Assembly: GCF_039602135.1 (NCBI RefSeq)
Contig: NZ_CP125942.1
Coordinates: 744,001-808,000 of the forward strand
Direction of reading: 5' to 3'
DNA length: 64,000 nucleotides
Source: Glutamicibacter sp. B1
Lineage (GTDB): Bacteria; Actinomycetota; Actinomycetes; Actinomycetales; Micrococcaceae
A program made the translations under genes and the position numbers. Positions 1 to 7,078 of the stretch are shown in pieces; position 1 is the first letter of the stretch, and each line of letters begins with the position of its first letter. A model generated the notes under the pieces. That model had not been told where the DNA came from. It saw only the letters and a list, made by a program, of their open reading frames with translations, and did not search any database.

Positions 1-291
1 GAGGTCTCGCCGGATCCCGTCAAGGCGCAGTCTTTCCCCTTTGCCGAGAGCATTGAAAGTATGCTCGAGAACTCTGATCAGTCCCCTGGGTTTCTTGGAT
101 ACTACGCAGCAACGCCTCTGACTTATGAATTCAGCGTTCAGTGCCAGAATGATCAGGACAATTGGTATCAGTTGAGCTTTTCTACTTGGACTGATTCTGA
201 TTTAGGGATTATCGACTGCAACTTGAAGTTAGACAAAGACGCTCCCAAAGTGGCAAACGAAGCATATGGCGCGTATTGCCAGGAATCTTAG
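1..291 (+). CDS. C-terminal fragment of an unidentified protein
   Basis: The frame is open from the first base of the window and ends at a TAG at 289-291, so this is the last 96 codons of a gene that begins upstream. The internal ATG at 61 is probably not the start, because the frame runs through it without a ribosome binding site. The fragment is hydrophilic and aromatic-rich (many Trp, Tyr, Asp), with Cys residues in short segments such as SVQCQND, IDCNLK and AYCQES. That would fit the soluble part of a secreted protein or lipoprotein, but no signal sequence is in view. I do not recognise a family. It converges on the catalase gene, with an inverted repeat between them. Confidence 0.6.
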   Translation, partial: EVSPDPVKAQSFPFAESIESMLENSDQSPGFLGYYAATPLTYEFSVQCQNDQDNWYQLSFSTWTDSDLGIIDCNLKLDKDAPKVANEAYGAYCQES

Positions 292-334
292 GTCTAAATT
301 CCTCATAGTTAAACAAAGCGGGGACTGCCCTGAC

Positions 335-395
335 GGGTTCTAGCGGTCGTTGCAACACCCTGAACAATCAGAAGTTGCGACGACCGTTAGAACCC
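335..395. repeat. Imperfect 22-bp inverted repeat between convergent genes
   Basis: Arms at 335-356 and 374-395 match at 20 of 22 positions around a 17-nt loop. It lies between the end of the partial first gene and the catalase stop codon. Neither side is followed directly by a T-run, so it is not a textbook intrinsic terminator. It may act as a bidirectional 3' hairpin or be a small palindromic repeat element. No second copy was seen in this window. Confidence 0.6.
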
Positions 396-419
396 GCACA
401 AGTGGCTGGCGTTTTTTCG

Positions 420-1874
420 TTACTTTTGACGCACGTTCGCTTCGATCTTTGCTCCGGTGTCCGCATCGATGTTCTTCCAGTACGCGATCGCGTTGGACAG
501 CACCGGCTCGATGACCCCGTCCAGCGCCCCGGTGACAGTTTGGACCAGTTCGGCGCGCTGGGCATCATCCATCACCTCGCGGACCAGAATGCCGGGCTGG
601 ACGAAGTCCCCGTCGTCCTTGCGCAGCGTGTAGGCCTCGCGGACCAGCTCGCCGTCGGACTCGAAGGAAGTCTCCGCCGGACCGGTTTCATCGCTCCACG
701 AGTCCCCGAAGGAGTTCGGCGCGTAGACGCTGCGATCGCCGGTGTGCTCGTAGGTCATATTCCCTTCGAAGTTGTACGAGTGCACCGGGCACTTGGGCTT
801 GTTCACCGGCAGCTGCTGGAAATTGGTGCCGATGCGGTAGCGCTGTGCGTCAGCATAGGCGAAATTGCGTCCCAGAAGCATCTTGTCCGGGCTCATCCCC
901 ATGCCCGGGACCATGTTCCCCGGCGAGAAGGCTGCCTGCTCGATCTGCGCGAAGAAATTCTCCGGGTTCTTATTCAGCGTCATGGTGCCGACCTTGATTC
1001 GCGGGTAGTCCTTCTTGGACCAGACCTTGGTCAGATCGAAGGGGTTGAACCGGTAGGTCTTCGCTTCCTCGTAGGGCATGACCTGCACGTACAGGTCCCA
1101 TTGCGGGAAGTTGCCGGCCTTGATCGCTTCGAACAGGTCGCGGCGGTGGAAGTCGGCGTCGGCCCCGGCCAGTTCCTCGGCCTGCGCACCGCCCATGGTC
1201 TCGAACTTCTCGGACTGCTTGTTCAGGAAGTGGTACTTGACCCAGAATTTCTCGCCGGCCGCGTTGACCCACATGTAGGTGTGCGAGCCGTAGCCGTTCA
1301 TCTCGCGCCAGGTCTTGGGCAAGCCGCGCTGGCCCATGATGTAGGTGACCTGGTGGGCGGATTCGGGGTTCTGCGTCCAGAAGTCCCACTGCATGGTGCC
1401 ATCGCGCAGCCCGGAATCGGGAAGCCGCTTCTGCGAGCGGATGAAGTGCGGGAACTTCATCGGGTCGCGCACGAAGAACACCGGGGTGTTGTTGCCGACC
1501 AGGTCGAAATTGCCTTCGGTGGTGTAGAACTTCAGCGCGAAGCCGCGCACATCGCGCCAGGTGTCGGGGGAGCCGAGCTCGCCGGCGACGGTGGAGAAGC
1601 GGGCCAGCATCTCGGTTTTCACCCCGGGCTGGAACAGGGCTGCCTTGGTGTATGCCGAGACGTCCTCGGTGGTTTCGAATTCGCCGAAGGCGCCGGCGCC
1701 CTTGGCATGCGGGCGGCGTTCGGGCACGTTCATCCGGTTGAAATGCTGCAGGGTCTCGATCAGGTGGTGGTCGTGCAGCACGATCGGCCCGTTGGGGCCC
1801 ACGGTGAGGGAGTTGCGGTCGCTTGCCGCAGGAATTCCCGCTTGAGTAGTTGAATCTGGTTGATTACTGACCAT
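420..1874 (-). CDS. katA: Monofunctional heme catalase
   Basis: Converts hydrogen peroxide to water and oxygen in the cytoplasm. The 484-residue length fits the small-subunit clade of heme catalases. Family landmarks are present: distal His near residue 56 (PHAKGAGAF), distal Asn near residue 129 ([13 protein letters not shown]), and the proximal heme-Tyr segment near residue 338 ([14 protein letters not shown]). The ATG at 1874 has a strong AAGGAG ribosome binding site. The gene lies downstream of sdhB on the same strand, but a 15-bp hairpin terminator (1951-1991) separates them, so it probably has its own promoter in the short gap. No regulator such as FurA or OxyR is adjacent. The catalase family is secure; the symbol is by similarity. 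Confidence 0.95.
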   Translation of the reverse strand: MVSNQPDSTTQAGIPAASDRNSLTVGPNGPIVLHDHHLIETLQHFNRMNVPERRPHAKGAGAFGEFETTEDVSAYTKAALFQPGVKTEMLARFSTVAGELGSPDTWRDVRGFALKFYTTEGNFDLVGNNTPVFFVRDPMKFPHFIRSQKRLPDSGLRDGTMQWDFWTQNPESAHQVTYIMGQRGLPKTWREMNGYGSHTYMWVNAAGEKFWVKYHFLNKQSEKFETMGGAQAEELAGADADFHRRDLFEAIKAGNFPQWDLYVQVMPYEEAKTYRFNPFDLTKVWSKKDYPRIKVGTMTLNKNPENFFAQIEQAAFSPGNMVPGMGMSPDKMLLGRNFAYADAQRYRIGTNFQQLPVNKPKCPVHSYNFEGNMTYEHTGDRSVYAPNSFGDSWSDETGPAETSFESDGELVREAYTLRKDDGDFVQPGILVREVMDDAQRAELVQTVTGALDGVIEPVLSNAIAYWKNIDADTGAKIEANVRQK

Positions 1875-1950
1875 TAGTACTCCTTAGCTCACAGGACAAG
1901 GGCTGGTAGTACCCATCGTGCCACGAGTGGCGAAAGAACTAAAGGCACGC

Positions 1951-1991
1951 AAAAAGCCCGGACCAAACTCACAGGATTGGTCCGGGCTTTT
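1951..1991 (-). terminator. Intrinsic terminator of the sdh operon
   Basis: A perfect 15-bp stem (AAAAGCCCGGACCAA and its complement) with a 10-nt loop lies just past the sdhB stop. Read on the minus strand it ends in a T-run. It separates sdhB from katA. Confidence 0.9.
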
Positions 1992-2001
1992 GCTCGCGTA
2001 C

Positions 2002-2784
2002 TTAGATGGTGCGCGTGAGGATTGCCTGCTTGACCTCGGCGATAGCCTTGGTCACCTGGATGCCACGTGGGCATGCTTCGGAGCAGTTGAAGGTGGTGCG
2101 GCAGCGCCACACGCCTTCCTTGTCGTTCAGGATCTCCAGACGCATATCGCCGGCATCGTCGCGGGAGTCGAAGATGAAGCGGTGTGCGTTCACGATCGCA
2201 GCTGGGCCGAAGTACTGGCCATCGGTCCAGAACACTGGGCAAGAGCTGGTGCACGCAGCGCACAGGATGCACTTGGTGGTGTCGTCGAAGCGCTCACGGT
2301 CCTCAGCGGACTGGTAGCGTTCCTTGGTTGGCTCATGGCCCTTGGAGATCAAGAATGGCATGATCTCTCGGTAGGACTGGAAGAACGGTTCCATGTCGAC
2401 GATGAGGTCCTTTTCAAGGGGCAGGCCCTTGATGGCTTCAACGGTGATCGGCTTGGAGGTGTCCAGGTCCTTGAGCAGGGTCTTGCAGGCCAGGCGGTTG
2501 CGGCCGTTGATGCGCATTGCATCCGAGCCACACACACCGTGCGCGCAGGAGCGGCGGAAGGACAGCGTGCCGTCCTGTTCCCACTTGACCTTGTGCAGGG
2601 CGTCGAGCACGCGGTCGGTGCCGTACATGGTCAGCTTGAAGTCTTCCCAATAAGCGTCCGCGGTAGCCTCAGGCAGGTAGCGGCGAACGCGCAGGGTGAT
2701 GTCGAAGCTTGGGATTTCTCCGCCGCCACCAACACCTGGCTTCAGCTCGATCTTTGATGCTGGTTCTGGCAGTTCGGTGCTCAT
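2002..2784 (-). CDS. sdhB: Succinate dehydrogenase iron-sulfur subunit
   Basis: Electron-transfer subunit of complex II, carrying electrons from the flavin of SdhA to quinone at the membrane. All three cluster motifs are visible in 260 residues: [2Fe-2S] with C80, C85, C100; [4Fe-4S] with C172, C175, C178 then C182; and [3Fe-4S] with C228, C234, C238. The position after CGS in the first motif is Asp instead of Cys, which is also the case in E. coli SdhB, so it is not a defect. The start ATG overlaps the sdhA stop (TAATG), implying translational coupling. It is the last gene of the sdhCDAB operon and is followed by a strong terminator. Confidence 0.97.
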   Translation of the reverse strand: MSTELPEPASKIELKPGVGGGGEIPSFDITLRVRRYLPEATADAYWEDFKLTMYGTDRVLDALHKVKWEQDGTLSFRRSCAHGVCGSDAMRINGRNRLACKTLLKDLDTSKPITVEAIKGLPLEKDLIVDMEPFFQSYREIMPFLISKGHEPTKERYQSAEDRERFDDTTKCILCAACTSSCPVFWTDGQYFGPAAIVNAHRFIFDSRDDAGDMRLEILNDKEGVWRCRTTFNCSEACPRGIQVTKAIAEVKQAILTRTI

Positions 2785-4571
2785 TAGTACTTACGCTCCA
2801 TTGGCTGGTAACGGGTAAAGACCACTGGCTTGGTCTCCATGCGGATGCCCTTGATGTCCTCGGTGACAGCTTCTGCGTCACGGTAGGACATCGAGTGCTT
2901 CATGAAGTTCTCGTCGTCGCGGTTCGGGAAGTCTTCGCGGTAGTGGCCGCCACGGGATTCCTTGCGGTGCAGAGCTGCAACGGTGATGACCTCGGCCAAG
3001 TCGAGCAGGAAGCCCAGCTCGATTGCTTCGAGCAGATCCAGGTTGAAGCGCTTGCCCTTATCCTGGACGCTGATGTTCTTGTAGCGGCGGCGCAGATCTT
3101 CGATCACGTCGCGTGCTTCCTTCAACGAACGCTCGTCGCGGAATACCTGGACATTAGCATCCATGGTTTCCTGCAGGGTCGCACGCAGATCGGCCACACG
3201 CTCGGTGCCGGTACCGGAGAGCACGCCCTCGATCTGTGCGGTGACAAATGCTTCTGGGTTCTCTGGCAGCTCGACGAAGTCGGCGGTCTTGGAGTACTCA
3301 GCTGCAGCCACACCGGCGCGCTTACCGAAGACGTTGATATCCAGCAGCGAGTTGGTGCCCAGACGGTTCGAACCGTGCACCGATACACAGGCAACTTCAC
3401 CTGCAGCAAAGAGGCCTGGAACGACGGTGTCGTTGTCCTGCAGTACCTCGGTGTTGATGTTCGTTGGAACACCACCCATGGCGTAGTGCGCGGTGGGGTA
3501 TACAGGCACTGGATCGGTGAATGGTTCCACACCCAGGTAGGTGCGGGCGAATTCGGTGATGTCAGGCAGCTTGGATTCGATGTGCTCTGGTTCCAGGTGG
3601 GTCAGATCCAGCAGCACATAGTCCTTGTTAGGACCGCAACCGCGGCCTTCACGCACTTCGTTGGCCATGGCGCGAGCCACGATGTCACGAGGTGCAAGGT
3701 CCTTAATGGTTGGTGCGTAACGCTCCATGAAGCGTTCACCATCCGAGTTACGCAGGATCGCGCCTTCACCACGTGCACCCTCAGTCAGAAGGATGCCCAA
3801 GCCTGCAAGGCCCGTTGGGTGGAACTGGAAGAACTCCATGTCTTCCAGTGGCAGACCGGTGCGGAAGGCAATGGACATGCCGTCGCCGGTCAAGGTGTGT
3901 GCATTCGAGGTGGTCTTGAAGACCTTGCCGGCACCGCCGGAGGCGAAGACCACGGACTTAGCCTGGAAGACGTGCAGTTCGCCGGTGGCCAGGTCGTAGG
4001 AGACGACGCCAGCAACGCGCTTCTGCTTGTAAGCGGTTCCGTCTTCGCGGAAAGCTTCTTCTTCAACCATCAACAGGTCGAGCACGTAGTACTCGTTGTA
4101 GAACTCAACGTTGTGCTTGACGCAGTTTTGGTACAGGGTCTGCAGAATCATGTGGCCGGTGCGGTCTGCTGCGTAGCAGGCGCGACGTACGGCGGCTTTG
4201 CCGTGGTCGCGGGTGTGGCCACCGAAACGACGCTGGTCAATCTTGCCCTCTGGGGTGCGGTTGAACGGCAGACCCATCTTTTCCAGGTCCAGCACGGCGT
4301 CGATGGCTTCCTTCGCCATAACTTCTGCTGCGTCCTGGTCAACCAGGTAGTCGCCACCCTTGATGGTGTCGAAGGTGTGCCATTCCCAGTTGTCTTCTTC
4401 GACGTTGGCAAGTGCTGCACACATGCCGCCCTGGGCTGCACCGGTGTGCGAGCGGGTTGGGTAAAGCTTGGTTAGTACTGCGGTGCGTGCGCGCTGACCG
4501 GATTCGATCGCTGCACGCATACCTGCACCACCGGCACCGACGATGACTACGTCGTACTTATGTACCTGCAT
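2784..4571 (-). CDS. sdhA: Succinate dehydrogenase flavoprotein subunit
   Basis: Catalytic subunit that oxidises succinate to fumarate in the TCA cycle. The 595 residues begin with a Rossmann FAD motif (VGAGGAGMRAA, residues 11-21). Next comes SHTGAAQGG, whose His42 should carry the covalent 8-alpha-histidyl FAD. The conserved segment GSNRLGTNSLLD lies further on. The length and motifs are those of the classical Sdh type with two membrane anchors. It is third in the operon sdhC-sdhD-sdhA-sdhB and its stop codon shares a base with the sdhB start. The fumarase gene lies elsewhere in the window (50.1-51.6 kb). Confidence 0.98.
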   Translation of the reverse strand: MQVHKYDVVIVGAGGAGMRAAIESGQRARTAVLTKLYPTRSHTGAAQGGMCAALANVEEDNWEWHTFDTIKGGDYLVDQDAAEVMAKEAIDAVLDLEKMGLPFNRTPEGKIDQRRFGGHTRDHGKAAVRRACYAADRTGHMILQTLYQNCVKHNVEFYNEYYVLDLLMVEEEAFREDGTAYKQKRVAGVVSYDLATGELHVFQAKSVVFASGGAGKVFKTTSNAHTLTGDGMSIAFRTGLPLEDMEFFQFHPTGLAGLGILLTEGARGEGAILRNSDGERFMERYAPTIKDLAPRDIVARAMANEVREGRGCGPNKDYVLLDLTHLEPEHIESKLPDITEFARTYLGVEPFTDPVPVYPTAHYAMGGVPTNINTEVLQDNDTVVPGLFAAGEVACVSVHGSNRLGTNSLLDINVFGKRAGVAAAEYSKTADFVELPENPEAFVTAQIEGVLSGTGTERVADLRATLQETMDANVQVFRDERSLKEARDVIEDLRRRYKNISVQDKGKRFNLDLLEAIELGFLLDLAEVITVAALHRKESRGGHYREDFPNRDDENFMKHSMSYRDAEAVTEDIKGIRMETKPVVFTRYQPMERKY

Positions 4572-4628
4572 TCTTGATGCTCTCTTTTCTAAAAATCTAT
4601 GTGGCTATCGGCTGAAACTAGGGGAGTT

Positions 4629-5075
4629 TCACAAGCACTGCTGCAGCTGGCTACCAGCTACGCAAGGATCGAAGGTGAAGATCACCAGGGAACCGAGCAC
4701 GATGATGAAGATCGTTGCGACGTACAGAATGCCCTTGAGCCATGCACGGGTGGCGTGCTTTTCTGCGTAGTCGTTGATGATGGTGCGCACACCGTTGGTA
4801 CCGTGCAGCATGGCCAGCCACAGCAAAGCCAGGTCCCAGAACTGCCATACAGGGGAGGCCCACTTGCCGGCGACGAAGCCGAAGCCGATACCGGAGATGC
4901 CTTCTCCGACCATGAGGTTTGCGAAGAGGTGGCCGAAGATCAGGACGATCAGTACAACACCGGAGAGGCGCATGAACAGCCATGCCAGCATTTCGAAGCT
5001 GCCACGGGACTTTGGTCCACGCTTGTACTTAGGGTCAATGCGCTGGCTGCGCGGAGCAGGAATAGTAACGCTCAT
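4629..5075 (-). CDS. sdhD: Succinate dehydrogenase membrane anchor subunit
   Basis: Hydrophobic anchor of complex II with three predicted membrane helices (about residues 30-55, 78-98 and 115-137). His49 in the first helix (FGHLFANL) and His91 (AMLHGTNG) are the likely heme/quinone-site histidines. The protein has 148 residues and a basic N-terminus facing the cytoplasm. It begins 3 nt after sdhC ends and precedes sdhA by about 57 nt. Sequence conservation in this family is low, so the assignment relies on position, topology and the LHGTNGVR motif. Confidence 0.93.
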   Translation of the reverse strand: MSVTIPAPRSQRIDPKYKRGPKSRGSFEMLAWLFMRLSGVVLIVLIFGHLFANLMVGEGISGIGFGFVAGKWASPVWQFWDLALLWLAMLHGTNGVRTIINDYAEKHATRAWLKGILYVATIFIIVLGSLVIFTFDPCVAGSQLQQCL

Positions 5076-5078
5076 GGC

Positions 5079-5459
5079 TTAGTGGCTCCCAAATGCGATC
5101 GACAGGTGGCGGATTGCGAAGCCTGCGAAGACGATAACCCAGAGGATCAGAACGCCCCAGAGCATCTGGCGCTGGTACTTGGTGCCCTGCTTCCAGAAGT
5201 CAACCAGGATCAAACGCAGACCGTTGAATGCGTGGAAGAGGATTGCTGCAACCAGACCGGTTTCACCCAAAGCCATCCACGGGGTCTGATAGGTGCTGAT
5301 GATTGCGTCGTAAGCGTTGGCGTCAACGCGGACCATCGCCGTGTCCAGCACGTGAACCAGTAGATAGAGAAAAATAACGACACCGGTGACTCGGTGTCCC
5401 ACCCAGGACCACATGCCTTCATGGCCGCGGTATAGGGTGCCTGACGAAGTCTTCGACAC
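5079..5459 (-). CDS. sdhC: Succinate dehydrogenase cytochrome b556 subunit
   Basis: First gene of the sdhCDAB operon and the other membrane anchor of complex II, with three hydrophobic helices in 126 residues. The motif SGTLYRGHEGMWSWVGHRVTG near the N-terminus and LFHAFNGLRLIL in the second half are typical of actinobacterial SdhC; the latter contains the probable heme-ligand His. I chose the GTG at 5459 rather than the ATG at 5507, because a GGAGG lies about 9 nt upstream and the protein then begins MSKTSSG as in relatives. A CRP/GlxR-like site lies about 135-150 nt upstream. Confidence 0.94.
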   Translation of the reverse strand: MSKTSSGTLYRGHEGMWSWVGHRVTGVVIFLYLLVHVLDTAMVRVDANAYDAIISTYQTPWMALGETGLVAAILFHAFNGLRLILVDFWKQGTKYQRQMLWGVLILWVIVFAGFAIRHLSIAFGSH

Positions 5460-5523
5460 TGAACTAAACCTCCAAGGCTCGCAACGGCGCATGTGTATAT
5501 TGCACACAATGAGATTTGACGCA

Positions 5524-5548
5524 CTTGTGCGAGCGTTCCTTGTGCGAG
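5524..5548. repeat. Tandem 10-nt direct repeat upstream of sdhC
   Basis: CTTGTGCGAG occurs at 5524-5533 and again at 5539-5548, a 15-bp period. It lies in the 279-bp divergent region between sdhC and manC. It may be a regulator binding site; no known consensus was recognised. Confidence 0.4.
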
Positions 5549-5592
5549 TCTAAACCACTTGATGCGCTCCAATCTATTTCGTGTCGAGTTCC

Positions 5593-5608
5593 TGTGAGCA
5601 TGTTCACC
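5593..5608 (-). promoter_or_regulatory. CRP/GlxR-like binding site upstream of sdhCDAB
   Basis: TGTGAGCATGTTCACC matches the CRP/GlxR consensus TGTGA-N6-TCACA at 9 of 10 conserved positions. It sits about 135 nt upstream of the sdhC start. GlxR is known to control sdhCAB in Corynebacterium glutamicum, so a cAMP-responsive regulator acting here is plausible. The remaining divergent region (5460-5738) holds no gene. Confidence 0.5.
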
Positions 5609-5725
5609 GAATAGCCATGAAAATGCGCTAAAAGGCTGAATTCCCGCACGTAATACCGCATAGATGCTTTTCGTATTTAAGTGTTTTAGCAAATGTCGGT
5701 GGACCGGATTATCCACCGAATGAAT

Positions 5726-5731
5726 TAGTCT
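5726..5731 (+). promoter_or_regulatory. Predicted -10 box for a leaderless manC mRNA
   Basis: TAGTCT ends 7 nt before the manC GTG start, and no Shine-Dalgarno sequence is present. The start codon would be at or near +1. No clear -35 element was seen. Confidence 0.45.
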
Positions 5732-5738
5732 GGAATGC

Positions 5739-6854
5739 GTGAATGCAGACCTATTATCCAGATTCCACGGCGTGATCCCCGCCGGAGGTGTCGGTACCCG
5801 ATTGTGGCCCCTCTCCCGGGCCTCCGCTCCTAAGTTTTTGCACGATCTCACCGGGTCGGGCTCAACCCTGATCCGTGCAACCTACGATCGACTAGTGCCT
5901 TTGGCTGGCGAGCGGATTATGGTCGTTACCGGGCGGGCGCACCGTGGTGCGGTGGTCAGCCAGCTACCTGAGCTGTGCGATGAGGACTTGGTACTTGAGC
6001 CGGAGCCACGCGACTCGGCTGCTGCCATCGGGTTGGCTGCTGCCATCCTCTACCGCCGTGACCCTAATATCATCATGGGGTCTTTTGCTGCCGACCAGGT
6101 GATCGAACCGGTCGAGGTCTTCCAGGCCGCCTTAAGTGAGGCAATTCACACTGCCGCCACCGGCAAAATTGTGACCATCGGAATTCACCCCACCCACCCA
6201 TCCACCGGGTTCGGTTATATTCGCACCGGTGAACCGCTTTCGGTGCCCAATGCGCCGACCGCACGTGGCGTGGTGGAGTTCGTGGAGAAGCCGGACGAGG
6301 ACACCGCCCGCAAATACCTAGCCTCCGGTGGTTTCTTCTGGAATGCCGGCATGTTTGTCGCGCCGGTCAGCCTGATGTTGCAGCACCTTGAAGCCAATGA
6401 GCCAGAACTTCATGCCGGGTTGATGAAGATCGCCGACGCGTGGGAGAGCGAAAACCGTGATCGGGTGATGCGTGAGGTCTGGCCAGGTCTGCCAAAAATC
6501 GCCATTGACTATGCCGTGGCCGAGCCTGCCGCCGAAGCCGGCGACGTGGCAGTGATTCCTGGTGTCTTCAACTGGGATGACGTGGGGGACTTTGCGGCGA
6601 TTGGCCGCTTGAATAAGGCCAGCGCCGAGGAAGGGATCATCAACCTCGGGGATAGGGAAGTGCGCGTTTACGCCGATAATGCCACCGGTGTGGTCTACTC
6701 GGATCGCCCGCGCGTGATCGCCCTGGTGGGGATCGAAGACGTGGTGGTTGTTGATACCGCCGACGCGCTGTTGGTGACCACCAAAGAGCATGCGCAGAAG
6801 GTCAAGCAGACCGTTGAGGCGCTGAAGGCCGACGGGGCAACGGAAGTGCTCTAA
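5739..6854 (+). CDS. manC: Mannose-1-phosphate guanylyltransferase
   Basis: Makes GDP-mannose from mannose-1-phosphate and GTP, the donor for mannosylated envelope glycans and glycolipids. The nucleotidyltransferase signature GGVGTRLWPLSR is at residues 16-27, with the conserved Lys in APKFL just after it and FVEKP near residue 181. At 371 residues it is the monofunctional form, lacking the phosphomannose isomerase domain found in bifunctional ManC. That isomerase is encoded separately at 54.3-55.6 kb. The GTG start has a TAGTCT box 7 nt upstream and no ribosome binding site, so the mRNA is probably leaderless. It is divergent from sdhC and ends at a hairpin terminator. Confidence 0.92.
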   Translation: MNADLLSRFHGVIPAGGVGTRLWPLSRASAPKFLHDLTGSGSTLIRATYDRLVPLAGERIMVVTGRAHRGAVVSQLPELCDEDLVLEPEPRDSAAAIGLAAAILYRRDPNIIMGSFAADQVIEPVEVFQAALSEAIHTAATGKIVTIGIHPTHPSTGFGYIRTGEPLSVPNAPTARGVVEFVEKPDEDTARKYLASGGFFWNAGMFVAPVSLMLQHLEANEPELHAGLMKIADAWESENRDRVMREVWPGLPKIAIDYAVAEPAAEAGDVAVIPGVFNWDDVGDFAAIGRLNKASAEEGIINLGDREVRVYADNATGVVYSDRPRVIALVGIEDVVVVDTADALLVTTKEHAQKVKQTVEALKADGATEVL

Positions 6855-6872
6855 GGCACAAATAACTTCGGT

Positions 6873-6918
6873 AAGAGCCGAGATGCATCACTGGGATCAG
6901 TGGCGTGTCTCGGCTTTT
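6873..6918 (+). terminator. Intrinsic terminator after manC
   Basis: An 11-bp stem (AAGAGCCGAGA paired with TCTCGGCTTTT) encloses a second small hairpin (CACTG/CAGTG) and runs into T-rich sequence. It isolates manC from the betaine operon. Confidence 0.8.
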
Positions 6919-6970
6919 CCTTTTGTGACCTGTTCGTGAAAGTTTAATTGCCAATTCACCTAATCAGGGC

Positions 6971-7021
6971 TTGACAAGCACTTTAAGTCATATTTATTTG
7001 TTTGTCCTTAAGGATAAATAA
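6971..7021 (+). promoter_or_regulatory. Promoter with palindromic operator for the betaine operon
   Basis: A consensus TTGACA -35 box is at 6971-6976. About 18 nt downstream a weak TATTTG could serve as the -10. A 24-bp imperfect palindrome (6998-7021) centred on CCTTAAGG, with 10 of 12 half-site positions paired, begins at the -10 position and would block polymerase if bound. This suggests repression, as by BetI- or GbsR-type regulators, but no such regulator gene lies nearby. Confidence 0.5.
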
Positions 7022-7078
7022 CGCGAGGTTTTCTCGCAGGCAGGACACGCGCTGATAGAGCTTGATAGGTTGGAAGAT

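Noticed and set aside
375..1853. Long open frame opposite katA (492 codons)
   Set aside because: It mirrors the catalase gene codon for codon and has no family motif; it arises from GC-rich third positions.
2520..2545. Asp in place of one [2Fe-2S] Cys in SdhB as a defect
   Set aside because: E. coli SdhB has the same Cys-to-Asp exchange, so the cluster is expected to be normal.
2709..4475. Long open frame opposite sdhA
   Set aside because: Antisense shadow of a clear sdhA gene; no ribosome binding site and unlikely composition.
5491..5507. TGTG...CACA element near sdhC as a second CRP site
   Set aside because: The half-sites are separated by 7 nt instead of 8, so they do not fit CRP/GlxR geometry; it may instead overlap the sdh core promoter.
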